A DNA stretch of 48,529 nucleotides from a virus. Below the pieces are notes generated by a model. That model saw nothing but the letters and a program-made list of their open reading frames with translations. It was not told where the DNA came from and made no database searches. The stretch covers positions 1 through 48,529 of IMG/VR virus record IMGVR_UViG_3300043602_000059; one strand, written 5' to 3'. Made by a program: the position numbers and the translations under genes. This document shows, piece after piece, positions 12,590 through 20,140 of this stretch (position 1 is the first letter of the stretch; the number at the start of each line of letters is the position of its first letter).

Positions 12590-12756
12590 CTGTGTTGAAG
12601 TATCTCATGTCGACGGGCGTTTGCACCACGGCGGAACTCATCGCGTTCAAGAAGCTGGACCCGACGGGCGCAGAGTATCGCGCTCTCGCTCAGCTGGCTC
12701 TGGACGAGATGAAGCACAAGGGCATCGAGGTTGATGCTCCCGAGGTCAAGAGCTAA
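12586..12756 (+). CDS. Small protein, 56 aa, unknown function
   Basis: Coupled upstream by ATGA and downstream by TAATG to the Sak4-like ATPase gene. Helical, with an N-terminal MSTGVCTTAELIAFKKL segment resembling a small winged-helix or helical bundle. No family recognised. Its position suggests an accessory to the recombinase. Confidence 0.65.
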   Translation: MTVLKYLMSTGVCTTAELIAFKKLDPTGAEYRALAQLALDEMKHKGIEVDAPEVKS

Positions 12757-13550
12757 TGCCATCAACGAAGGACATCGACCTTGGGCAGCGCATCATGGCG
12801 CTGTTCATCGGTTCGACCGGCGACGGCAAGTCCGTTGCTGCGGCGAGCTTCCCGAAGCCCATCAAGTTCTACGACTTCGATGGTCGGATGAAGCCAATCA
12901 AGCTCTTCTATCCCAACGACGACATCCAGTATGTCACCGTCGGGCCGAAGGCTATCCCTGCGAAGGGCATCATCGACTTCTTGGAGTTCTGTCAGGAGTT
13001 CGAGAACCTGCAGGACCGCTGCCCCTGGGCCACCGTGGTGCTCGACAGCTTCACGAACATGTCGAACACCGCTATAACGTATCAGCTTCGGGTGCGTGGT
13101 GGCTTCGACGACTTCAAGGGCAAGAAGACTTTGAGCGGTCTCCCCATTCCGGGGTTCGACGAATACAACGGAGAGACAACGAGCCTCTCTCAGATTCTCG
13201 ACGTGGCGAAGATTCTCCCGTGCAACATGATTGTGACCGCGCACCCCATCCAGAAGATGATGGACGAGGGTGGCAAGACCAAGCGATACACGAGCATGGC
13301 ATCATACGGGAACAAGATCGCCAGCATCGCACCGTCATACTTCGACGAAATCTGGGCGTTCGAACGTGACGGTGAAGCACTGGACTCGAAGCGACTGGTT
13401 TGGACTGGCGGACGGGCCATGACCAAGACTGCGCTTCCTGTTCCGGGCGTGTTCGATATCACGGGCCGCCGTCTGTATCCTCTGGTCAAAGCGGCCATCG
13501 AGGAGCACGGCATCAAGCTCGCAGAGAAGGAGGTCGCACAACCAGCGTAA
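12756..13550 (+). CDS. Sak4-like RecA-fold ATPase, 264 aa
   Basis: A RecA-type P-loop GSTGDGKS (residues 19-26), followed by a strand with acidic residues (FYDFDG) and Walker B VVLDSF with Asp97. A later strand ends in a polar residue (NMIVTAHP), as in sensor strands of RecA folds. Size and layout match phage Sak4-type single-strand annealing/recombinase proteins, which act on ssDNA with an SSB partner. The next gene encodes an SSB-like protein, which fits. The C-terminal 60 residues are less conserved. A more general DNA-repair or packaging ATPase is the alternative. Confidence 0.82.
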   Translation: MPSTKDIDLGQRIMALFIGSTGDGKSVAAASFPKPIKFYDFDGRMKPIKLFYPNDDIQYVTVGPKAIPAKGIIDFLEFCQEFENLQDRCPWATVVLDSFTNMSNTAITYQLRVRGGFDDFKGKKTLSGLPIPGFDEYNGETTSLSQILDVAKILPCNMIVTAHPIQKMMDEGGKTKRYTSMASYGNKIASIAPSYFDEIWAFERDGEALDSKRLVWTGGRAMTKTALPVPGVFDITGRRLYPLVKAAIEEHGIKLAEKEVAQPA

Positions 13551-13605
13551 GGCTACGGTAACGGGTCAACAAGACGACATCTTCAACGTGTAGGAGTAGA
13601 GAACA

Positions 13606-14046
13606 ATGGCTGAATCGCTTCGGATGACAATCACGCCAGCTGACGTCAAGCGCAACAAGATTGTGCAGGGCGGCTGGTATCAGAGCAAGGTGGTCGAGGT
13701 CAACATCGAGAAGAGCAAGAAGGACCCGACCTCGAACAACGTCGTCGTCGACGTGGAAGGCATGGAGGGTTCGTCGGAAGGAGCACGAGCCACCACGTGG
13801 TTCCCGGAGAAGTATCCGAGCATGGCTCAGGCGTTCATCGAGGCCATCACGGGTGCGAAGGTCGACGAGAACGTCGGTCTCGATTTCGTGTGGGGTCCAA
13901 GCCTCAAGGGCAAGACCATCCTCGCCCTCTGGGAACCGGGCGAATACAACGGTCGCAAGACGAACAACATCAAGGACTGGGCGCCAGTCACTGATCTTGC
14001 GGCGGCTGCTGCACAGGCGTCCAACGTTCCGGACGCGGACTTCTAG
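13606..14046 (+). CDS. Single-stranded-DNA-binding-like protein, 146 aa
   Basis: The body is beta-rich and OB-like (GGWYQSKVVEVNIEKSKKD, then NVVVDVEGMEG). It ends in a short acidic tail with terminal Phe (VPDADF), the hallmark by which SSB and T7 gp2.5-type proteins contact partners. It lies directly after the Sak4-like gene. Together with the Cas4-like nuclease, this supports an ssDNA-handling role. No experimental motif proves DNA binding. Good ribosome site (TAGGAG upstream of the ATG). Confidence 0.68.
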   Translation: MAESLRMTITPADVKRNKIVQGGWYQSKVVEVNIEKSKKDPTSNNVVVDVEGMEGSSEGARATTWFPEKYPSMAQAFIEAITGAKVDENVGLDFVWGPSLKGKTILALWEPGEYNGRKTNNIKDWAPVTDLAAAAAQASNVPDADF

Positions 14047-14140
14047 AGCTTCTCCGCCTCTGCTGGTCAGTCAGAGGATTCAGACGGTGTGGCCCCGAGC
14101 CGGGGAGATTCGGGGCAACTTAACCTTTCAGGAGCGTGTG

Positions 14141-14329
14141 ATGAATTACATGATGAGCGGTGTGGACAACGACGAGGCGGAAGTGGACGAGCAGGACTTG
14201 GTTGAGGCGAACGCCGACCTCAACGAGGACGACGACGACGAGGGCGAGTCCAGCGAGGAGCGGGAAGAGGAGAGCCTCGACGACCTCGACGACTTGGGAG
14301 CAACCACGCCTCCGGTCGTCAGCAAGTAG
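14141..14329 (+). CDS. Highly acidic protein, 62 aa
   Basis: AGGAG lies six or seven bases before the ATG. About half of all residues are Asp or Glu, including a long Asp/Glu tract. Such proteins may mimic DNA and block host nucleases, restriction enzymes or nucleoid proteins. That is a suggestion only. The 94 bases upstream contain hairpins (CCTCTG/CAGAGG and CCCCGA/TCGGGG), and an intrinsic terminator follows at 14341. Confidence 0.65.
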   Translation: MNYMMSGVDNDEAEVDEQDLVEANADLNEDDDDEGESSEEREEESLDDLDDLGATTPPVVSK

Positions 14330-14340
14330 CTAGAGGAAAT

Positions 14341-14375
14341 GGGGGGTGGCTCTGGGAAAGCTGCCCCCCTTTTTT
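14341..14375 (+). terminator. Intrinsic terminator
   Basis: GGGGGGTGGCT (14341-14351) pairs with AGCTGCCCCCC (two G-U pairs) across a 7-base loop, and six T residues follow. It ends the unit that carries the recombination genes. The next gene starts only 17 bases later, so it must depend on read-through or an unseen promoter. Confidence 0.9.
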
Positions 14376-14392
14376 CATGTCTTGGAGAAACC

Positions 14393-15688
14393 ATGAAGAT
14401 AGACTTGACAGCTATCCAGAACACTATCCCAGTGTCGTGGGAGAGTGACAAGGAGCGCGACGAATTCCTTGAATCACTCAAGGAGCAGGGCCAACTCCAC
14501 GCCATTATTGTTCGTCCGCTGAACAATTCTGAGTTCCCTTTTGACCTCGTGACAGGAGCCAAGAGGTTTGAGGCCGCAAAGCTACTCGGCTGGACCGAGC
14601 TGGACGCCGAGGTCAAGGAGCCGAACGACGTCGATGCTAAGATTATGAGGGTTCACGAGAACCTCCATCGTCACAACCTACCGTGGTATGAGGCTGTCAT
14701 ACTGGTGCAACAGCTCCATGAGCTTCGCCAGCAGCAACACGGTAAGAAGGAAGGCGTCGGTCGACCGAAGAAGGATGAGAAGGTGTGGGGTGTTCGGGAG
14801 ACAGCTTCGGAGCTTAGCCTATCAATCGGTGGGGTAAGTGAGGACTTGTCTTTGGCACGCGCTGTGCAATATGACCCCTCATTGAAGAACATCAAGGACC
14901 GCAAAACAGCAATCAAGCTCGTTCGTTCAGCCGCGCGCCGCATGCAGAACGAGACTATGGCGGCGATGAATGACATCGAAATTGGCCTGGATGAAGTCTA
15001 TCTAGGCGACAGCGCGGAGGTGCTCAGCCACTTCCCCGATGAGACGTTCGATGTGTGCATCACCGACCCGCCGTGGTTGAACTTCTTTGACCCTAGCTTG
15101 ACGGTTGACAAGCGGACCTTGCCGGTCTTCGAGCAGCTGTGGCGCGTTCTCAAGACCGACGCTTTCCTATTCGTAATCGTTTCGGTAGATGACTTCGTCT
15201 ACTACGGTGGTTACGACTATCTCAACGATTCGGGGCAGAAGGTCCACCGACTCGGCGCGCTGGAGAAGCTCGGATTCAAGATTGCCAAGACACCTGTCTT
15301 CTGGCAGAAGGAGAATAGCCTCTCTCGTCGCGGCGTCAAATCCTGGGAGTATGACCGTGACTTCGAGTTCGTCCTCATCGCTGCGAAAGGAAATCCAGTC
15401 CTTGCTCGCGTCGGTAATCTCTCGGCGTTTAAGCCGTTTCCGCAGGTTCCTCCGGCGCATCTCATTCACCCCAACGAGAAGCCTCTTGGACTCGTTGCCG
15501 ACCTTCTCGACGATTGCTCTTACAAGGGTTCAACGGTCGTCGACCCGTTCGGAGGTAGTGGTGTGGTTGCGGCTGCCTGCATCATGGGTGAAAGACGATT
15601 CGTCACCATCGAGCGAGACAAGCAGTTCTACGACGGAATCGTAGACCGTTTGGCTAGGGTCAAGGCAAGGAAAGTGGTGTCGGCGTGA
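14393..15688 (+). CDS. ParB-domain/DNA methyltransferase fusion, 431 aa
   Basis: Residues 1-110 form a ParB/Srx-type domain with GQLHAIIVRP, TGAKRFEAAK and HENLHRHNLPWYE. A linker (GVGRPKKDEK) with an HTH-like stretch (TASELSLSIGGVSEDLSLA) follows. Residues 205-425 are a beta-class DNA methyltransferase, with motif IV DPPW (225-228) before the SAM motif DPFGGSG (384-390). DPPW indicates methylation of exocyclic amino groups (N6-adenine or N4-cytosine). Such fusions are common in phages and plasmids and may protect phage DNA from restriction. ATG at 14393 with GGAG upstream. The frame also opens at 14339 over the terminator, which is not coding. Confidence 0.9.
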   Translation: MKIDLTAIQNTIPVSWESDKERDEFLESLKEQGQLHAIIVRPLNNSEFPFDLVTGAKRFEAAKLLGWTELDAEVKEPNDVDAKIMRVHENLHRHNLPWYEAVILVQQLHELRQQQHGKKEGVGRPKKDEKVWGVRETASELSLSIGGVSEDLSLARAVQYDPSLKNIKDRKTAIKLVRSAARRMQNETMAAMNDIEIGLDEVYLGDSAEVLSHFPDETFDVCITDPPWLNFFDPSLTVDKRTLPVFEQLWRVLKTDAFLFVIVSVDDFVYYGGYDYLNDSGQKVHRLGALEKLGFKIAKTPVFWQKENSLSRRGVKSWEYDRDFEFVLIAAKGNPVLARVGNLSAFKPFPQVPPAHLIHPNEKPLGLVADLLDDCSYKGSTVVDPFGGSGVVAAACIMGERRFVTIERDKQFYDGIVDRLARVKARKVVSA

Positions 15689-15768
15689 CGCTGAAGGAGG
15701 AACTCATCGAGCAGTGGGAGCGCCAGTTCGGAGGTCGAACCAGACCTAAGCCAGATAGGAGAGGAAGA

Positions 15769-16410
15769 ATGAAGGTATACGTCGCCGGGTCTTACAAGTT
15801 CAGAGCCAAAATCGACCACTTGGTCGACATGATCAAGACGGACATTCCTGAGTTCGAATCCACCAGCACTTGGATTCGTCAGGGTGAAGAAGATGACGAG
15901 TTGGAGAAGCACGGACACCAACACTTCATCGACCTCGACGTAGCGGACATCGAGCGCTGCGACGTGTTCCTGCTCGTCAATGAACCTTCTGTGTCTGTGG
16001 AGTCCACAGGCAAGTGGGTCGAACTCGGGCTGGCAATGGCCCTGAACAAGATGATTGTCGTCTGGGGCGCCGCGCAGGATTCACTGTTCCTGCATGGGGA
16101 TACCGTCGTCCAAATCCCCGACTCAGTGGACAGTCTCATCGATGGTCTGGTAATCATCAACAAGGTTAGAAAGGAACTACATGCGAATCGCAGTATCGGC
16201 AGTCGACCGGCATACGGAAGTGGAGGAGGAACTCAGGAGCGTCGAAACCAAGCTCGAAGTGAAGACCTCCGTCTTGGAATACAGCAAGTCGAAGGCGGCT
16301 CACTACATGGCGATGTCCGAACGCCTCCGGGTGGAGCTCAGGGACTTAAAAGTCCTCAAATCCGAGCTGGAGAAGCGACTCCGCCTCATGGACCATCAGT
16401 AGTCAAATGA
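15769..16410 (+). CDS. Nucleoside 2-deoxyribosyltransferase-like protein, 213 aa
   Basis: Residues 1-125 match the family: MKVYVAGSYKFR, then DLDVADIERCDVFLLV, then TGKWVELGLAMALNK with the likely nucleophile Glu. These enzymes move deoxyribose between bases or hydrolyse nucleosides; phages may use them in nucleotide salvage. ATG at 15769 with AGGAGAGGAAGA. A GTG at 15685 overlapping the methyltransferase stop (GTGA) would add 28 residues not seen in the family. The domain seems to end near base 16170, but the frame runs on to 16410, over the 73-aa coiled-coil gene, and its last 80 residues look like out-of-frame sequence. The stop overlaps the polymerase start (ATGA). A lost stop or frameshift near 16170 is possible. 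Confidence 0.72.
   Translation: MKVYVAGSYKFRAKIDHLVDMIKTDIPEFESTSTWIRQGEEDDELEKHGHQHFIDLDVADIERCDVFLLVNEPSVSVESTGKWVELGLAMALNKMIVVWGAAQDSLFLHGDTVVQIPDSVDSLIDGLVIINKVRKELHANRSIGSRPAYGSGGGTQERRNQARSEDLRLGIQQVEGGSLHGDVRTPPGGAQGLKSPQIRAGEATPPHGPSVVK
16181..16402 (+). CDS. Coiled-coil protein, 73 aa, nested in the preceding frame
   Basis: ATG with AAGGA upstream. The product is a charged helix with heptad-like Leu/Val spacing (VEEELRSVETKLEVKTSVLEY, then LRVELRDLKVLKSELEKRL). This sequence is far more protein-like than the overlapping tail of the deoxyribosyltransferase-like frame (rich in Gly, Pro and Arg). I take this frame as the real one in the overlap. Function unknown; its place directly before the polymerase suggests an accessory role. 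Confidence 0.6.
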   Translation: MRIAVSAVDRHTEVEEELRSVETKLEVKTSVLEYSKSKAAHYMAMSERLRVELRDLKVLKSELEKRLRLMDHQ

Positions 16411-18929
16411 GTAACTACGTCCCAGGCGAGGGGCGTGGTGAAAACGGACTCGTGCTTGTCGGTGAGGCTCCGGGAGCGCACGAAGACAGAATAGGTCGGC
16501 CCTTCGTAGGACCATCCGGCGACCTATTGGACGAGTTTCTCGCGGAAGCTGGTATTCACCGCTCAGAGGTTTATATAACCAATGTGGTGAAATACCAGCC
16601 TCCGATGAACGACATTAAGAAGATAGGCATGATGGGCCTCAGTCTTGAGGAGTGTGAGAAAGAACTCTGGACTGAGATTAACGCTATCAAGCCTAACTGT
16701 ATCCTCGCACTCGGGAATACAGCGTTGAAGGCTGTGTCAGGTAAGGATGGCATCCAGAAGTGGAGAGGCTCTGTCATCCTAGGCAAGGACGCTAAGACCA
16801 AGGTCATCGGCACCATCCATCCTGCGGCTCTCCTGCACGGAGAAGGCGAAGGGTCGGGCGGAGCTATGAACTTCTCTGCCCGCGTCTACATCCAACACGA
16901 TTTCAAGCGCGCTGTGTCGCACAGCAGATATCCCGATTATCGACCACCAAGGAGGAGGCTAGAGATAATCCGGAGCGCTGTGTCGCTTGGTAGATTCTTT
17001 GAGTTCTACCAGGGACATCAGACACTCTCTGTCGATATCGAAGTCATCAGGGCGATACCTGTGTGCATCGGGCTGGCCTTCCACCCGAACCACGGTGTAT
17101 CGGTGCCTCTGCTTGATGTCTTTTCCCTACAGAACAAGACCGGGATTGTCCAGCATGAACTAGCCCAGATGTGGCGCATCTTGATGAGGCATCTTGCACG
17201 GAAGGACTTGAAGGTCATAGGCCAGAACTTCAAGTTCGACCACGACAAGCTGGAGCGCCCTTGCGGGTTTGTTATCGGTAACGTCCGTGCTGACTTGATG
17301 CTCATGATGCATACCCTGTATCCTGAGCTACCGAAAGCTCTCGGATTCAGCACGTCCATTTACACGGAGGAGCCATACTACAAGGATGACGGCAAAGAGT
17401 TCAACTTCCTCAAGCAGAAGATCGATGACTTCCTTATCTACAACGCGCGCGATGCTGCTGTCACTCTTGAGGTGGCGCGAGCCTGTCTTGCTGAAGCGCG
17501 CACTGTGGAAGTGGCTGGATTCCCAGACTGGTTCGACACGTTTTATTTTGGATTTGTCCATCGTCTCCATCAGTTTTATATGGACATGGAGCGAGTTGGT
17601 CTACCAATTAATAAGGCTAAGCGTGCTGCTCTGGTTACCGAATATCAAGGGAAGGTCGTCGCTGCTGAGAAGCGCATGGAGGAGTTGGCCGGGTTCAAGC
17701 TCAACGTAAACTCTCCGAAGCAAGTGGCTATCTATCTCTACAAGGAGCTGAGGTTCCCTGAGCGTGGCGAGTGGATGGTGGCAAAGAATGGCAACCGTTA
17801 CTTCAAGTATGCGACTGACGAGGAAACGATTATCGCGCTTGCAGCAAACCATGCCAAGAAGGATGTTCGGAAACGTTCATCCTGTGAACAAATCCTTCAC
17901 ACCCGTCGACTGAAGAAGGCCCTCGGAACCTACTTCCTAGCGATACCTGACTTCGATGGACGTATGAGAACGTCTGTGCGTATCGCTGGTGCAGAGACTG
18001 GCCGCACTAGCAACTCCCTCCTGAAGGCCCCTGTTAGACCCACCGTCACTGTCAAGATAGGCAAGAAGACCAAGAAGAAGTCTATCGGACTAGCTTTCCA
18101 AACCCTGACCAAGTATGGAGATGGAGCCGAAGTCCGAGAGATATTCGAAGCGGAGGAGGAAAATGAGTTTATCGAAATCGACCAGTCCCAAGCTGAAGCG
18201 AGAGTTGTCGCTCTCCTCGGACGAGATGAGAAGACTCTTGCTATGTTTGGGAAGGTGGATATACACAAGCTCACCGCATCGTGGATATTCGGTATCCCTC
18301 CTGACAAAATTAATAAGGAGTTGCGGTTTATCGGGAAAACTACACGACATGCTGGCAACTACGGGATGCGGAAGCGACGTCTCATGTTTCTCGTTAACAC
18401 AGACGCCAAGCGTTACGGAATTGACATTGAGATTTCAGAATGGCGAGCAGGTGAAATTCTCGACGCTTTTCATCAGCACAACCCAAGTATCCGTGACACC
18501 TTCCACGTCGAAGTAGAGCAAGCCCTCCTGAACAACATGATGACCTTAGTGAATCCTTTTGGTCGTCGGCGTCAGTTCCTGTCCCGATGGAATGACGAGT
18601 TGCTCAGGGAAGCATTCGCGCAGATACCACAGTCCACCGTCGCAGACCAGACCAAGAAGGCTGGATTGGAGATAGTCGATACCATCCCTGACGCAAGGAA
18701 GTGGATCTGCTTGGAGGCCCATGACGCTCTGGTCGCCATTGTCCCCAAGGTGCGTAGAGCTGAGTATCTCAAGGTAGCCATCCCAGCCTTTGAACGGCCA
18801 ATCGACTTCCTGCACTGCACGCTCTCGCGGGAGAAGCTCATAATCCCCTGCGAGGTAAAGGTAGGTCAGAACTATGGGCAGCTGAAGGAGCTAGACACCG
18901 GAGGATACCGTGTTAAGTCCGTGGCTTGA
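16407..18929 (+). CDS. Uracil-DNA-glycosylase/family A DNA polymerase fusion, 840 aa
   Basis: Replicative polymerase. Residues 1-170 resemble family 4 uracil-DNA glycosylase: GEAPGAHED (19-27), GRPFVG, YITNVVKYQPP, and IHPA (137-140). Only one of the four usual Fe-S cysteines is visible (Cys83). The proofreading exonuclease has VDIE (210/212), NFKFD (274-278) and YNARD (345-349), so it should be active. Polymerase motif A is IDQSQAEAR (about 591-599), motif B R-x3-K-x3-H-x3-Y near 640-652 has His where Phe or Tyr is usual, and motif C is HDA (about 772-774) instead of HDE. An N-terminal UDG-like domain is known in SPO1-type phage polymerases. It may read uracil or only bind it. Overlaps the next gene by 20 bases. 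Confidence 0.93.
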   Translation: MSNYVPGEGRGENGLVLVGEAPGAHEDRIGRPFVGPSGDLLDEFLAEAGIHRSEVYITNVVKYQPPMNDIKKIGMMGLSLEECEKELWTEINAIKPNCILALGNTALKAVSGKDGIQKWRGSVILGKDAKTKVIGTIHPAALLHGEGEGSGGAMNFSARVYIQHDFKRAVSHSRYPDYRPPRRRLEIIRSAVSLGRFFEFYQGHQTLSVDIEVIRAIPVCIGLAFHPNHGVSVPLLDVFSLQNKTGIVQHELAQMWRILMRHLARKDLKVIGQNFKFDHDKLERPCGFVIGNVRADLMLMMHTLYPELPKALGFSTSIYTEEPYYKDDGKEFNFLKQKIDDFLIYNARDAAVTLEVARACLAEARTVEVAGFPDWFDTFYFGFVHRLHQFYMDMERVGLPINKAKRAALVTEYQGKVVAAEKRMEELAGFKLNVNSPKQVAIYLYKELRFPERGEWMVAKNGNRYFKYATDEETIIALAANHAKKDVRKRSSCEQILHTRRLKKALGTYFLAIPDFDGRMRTSVRIAGAETGRTSNSLLKAPVRPTVTVKIGKKTKKKSIGLAFQTLTKYGDGAEVREIFEAEEENEFIEIDQSQAEARVVALLGRDEKTLAMFGKVDIHKLTASWIFGIPPDKINKELRFIGKTTRHAGNYGMRKRRLMFLVNTDAKRYGIDIEISEWRAGEILDAFHQHNPSIRDTFHVEVEQALLNNMMTLVNPFGRRRQFLSRWNDELLREAFAQIPQSTVADQTKKAGLEIVDTIPDARKWICLEAHDALVAIVPKVRRAEYLKVAIPAFERPIDFLHCTLSREKLIIPCEVKVGQNYGQLKELDTGGYRVKSVA

Positions 18930-20094
18930 GAAAGTCCTGGACTATTCCAAGGAGTCTGAGTCACCAAAACAGTATTTCTATTGGGCAGGTTTGGCGGCGC
19001 TCTCTGGCGTAGTCAGGAACAAGGTGTATCTTGACAAGTTCTACTACAAGCTCTATCCGAACCTTTACATCCTCCTGATTGGAAAGTCAGGTATTCGTAA
19101 AGGCATCCCAGTGGCGCTTGCAAAGGAGCTTGTTAACAGTGCGAAGATAACGAGGGTAATCTCGGGCCGTGCGTCCATCCAGAAAATCATCAGCGAGCTG
19201 GCGACGGCTCATTCGATTCCTGGGGGCGCGCCGCTGTTGGATTCGGTTGGATATTTCAGCAGTTCCGAGTTTGCCTCTTTTATCATACAGGACCAACAGG
19301 CTCTAACAATCCTGACAGACCTGTATGATGGCCACTACCATCCTGACGGCTGGTCTAACATGACCAAGGTCAGTGGCAACGAGAAGCTCAAGAACGTGTG
19401 TCTGACGATGTTCGGGGCTAGTAACGAAGTCCACTTCAAGGAGGCAGTTCCAGACAATGCGTTAGGTGGTGGGTTCATCGCGCGCACGGTTATCGTCTAC
19501 GCTGACAGGAAGAATGGGATTAACTCTCTGTCTCGTAGGCCGATAGGTTCGCTCGATATAGTCCAGCTCACAGACCACCTCCAGAAGGTCAAGGAAGTAG
19601 AGGGGGAGTTTAAGTGGTCAGATGAAGGGCGAGACGTCTATGACGCCTGGTATAACGACTTCAACTCGCAGGCGTCTGATGACGACACCGGAACTCTGGA
19701 GAGAATCCACGACACGGTCCTGAAGATAGCAATGCTTATCTCGCTCTCTCGGAAGCTGGACTTGGTCTTGGAGAAGGAGGATATCGAGGAGGCCCTAGAC
19801 CAAGCACGTAAGACGGTGCCCGGCCTGAGACGGATAGTGATGGGAGCGGGAAAGAACCCTCTCGGGCCGCAGACTGCGATGATTTTGAAAGAGCTGCTAA
19901 CGAGGCCACCGACATACTCGGCCTCGAAGTCAGAGATTCTGTCCAAGTATTGGGGTCATCTAGACTCCTACGACCTAGACAGAATCTCCGAATCCTTGCA
20001 GCAACAGAAGGCCATCAAGGTCACCGAGGGTGGTGGCGATACTTACTACATCCTCAGCCCCAAGCTGGTCGAGAACTTCTTCAAGGGAAGCTAG
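18910..20094 (+). CDS. P-loop ATPase, probable replicative helicase/primase-helicase (DUF3987-like), 394 aa
   Basis: GTG start inside the polymerase gene with GGAGGA four bases before it. The N-terminal third has YFYWAGLAALSGVVRNK followed by the P-loop-like LLIGKSGIRKG, a variant Walker A typical of DUF3987-type phage and plasmid proteins. A later strand (GYFSSSEFASFI) supplies acidic residues. The C-terminal 90 residues may form a winged helix (LTRPPTYSASKSEILSKYWG). Its position after the polymerase argues for a helicase or helicase loader. No primase zinc finger is present. Last gene of the early arm, and it converges with the late arm. Confidence 0.65.
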   Translation: MLSPWLEKVLDYSKESESPKQYFYWAGLAALSGVVRNKVYLDKFYYKLYPNLYILLIGKSGIRKGIPVALAKELVNSAKITRVISGRASIQKIISELATAHSIPGGAPLLDSVGYFSSSEFASFIIQDQQALTILTDLYDGHYHPDGWSNMTKVSGNEKLKNVCLTMFGASNEVHFKEAVPDNALGGGFIARTVIVYADRKNGINSLSRRPIGSLDIVQLTDHLQKVKEVEGEFKWSDEGRDVYDAWYNDFNSQASDDDTGTLERIHDTVLKIAMLISLSRKLDLVLEKEDIEEALDQARKTVPGLRRIVMGAGKNPLGPQTAMILKELLTRPPTYSASKSEILSKYWGHLDSYDLDRISESLQQQKAIKVTEGGGDTYYILSPKLVENFFKGS

Positions 20095-20103
20095 TAGTCG
20101 AGG

Positions 20104-20140
20104 GGGTGGAGGCGCTACTGACTGGCCTCTGCCTCCGCCC
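20104..20140. terminator. Candidate bidirectional hairpin between the converging arms
   Basis: GGGTGGAGGC (20104-20113) pairs with GCCTCCGCCC (20131-20140) with one wobble across a 17-base loop. It lies where both long transcription units meet and overlaps the last codons of the 1203-aa gene. There is no clear T-run on either side, so termination is only a possibility. Confidence 0.35.

Noticed and set aside
14339-14392. Earlier start of the ParB-methyltransferase
   Set aside because: The added codons are the terminator hairpin; ATG 14393 has its own ribosome site.
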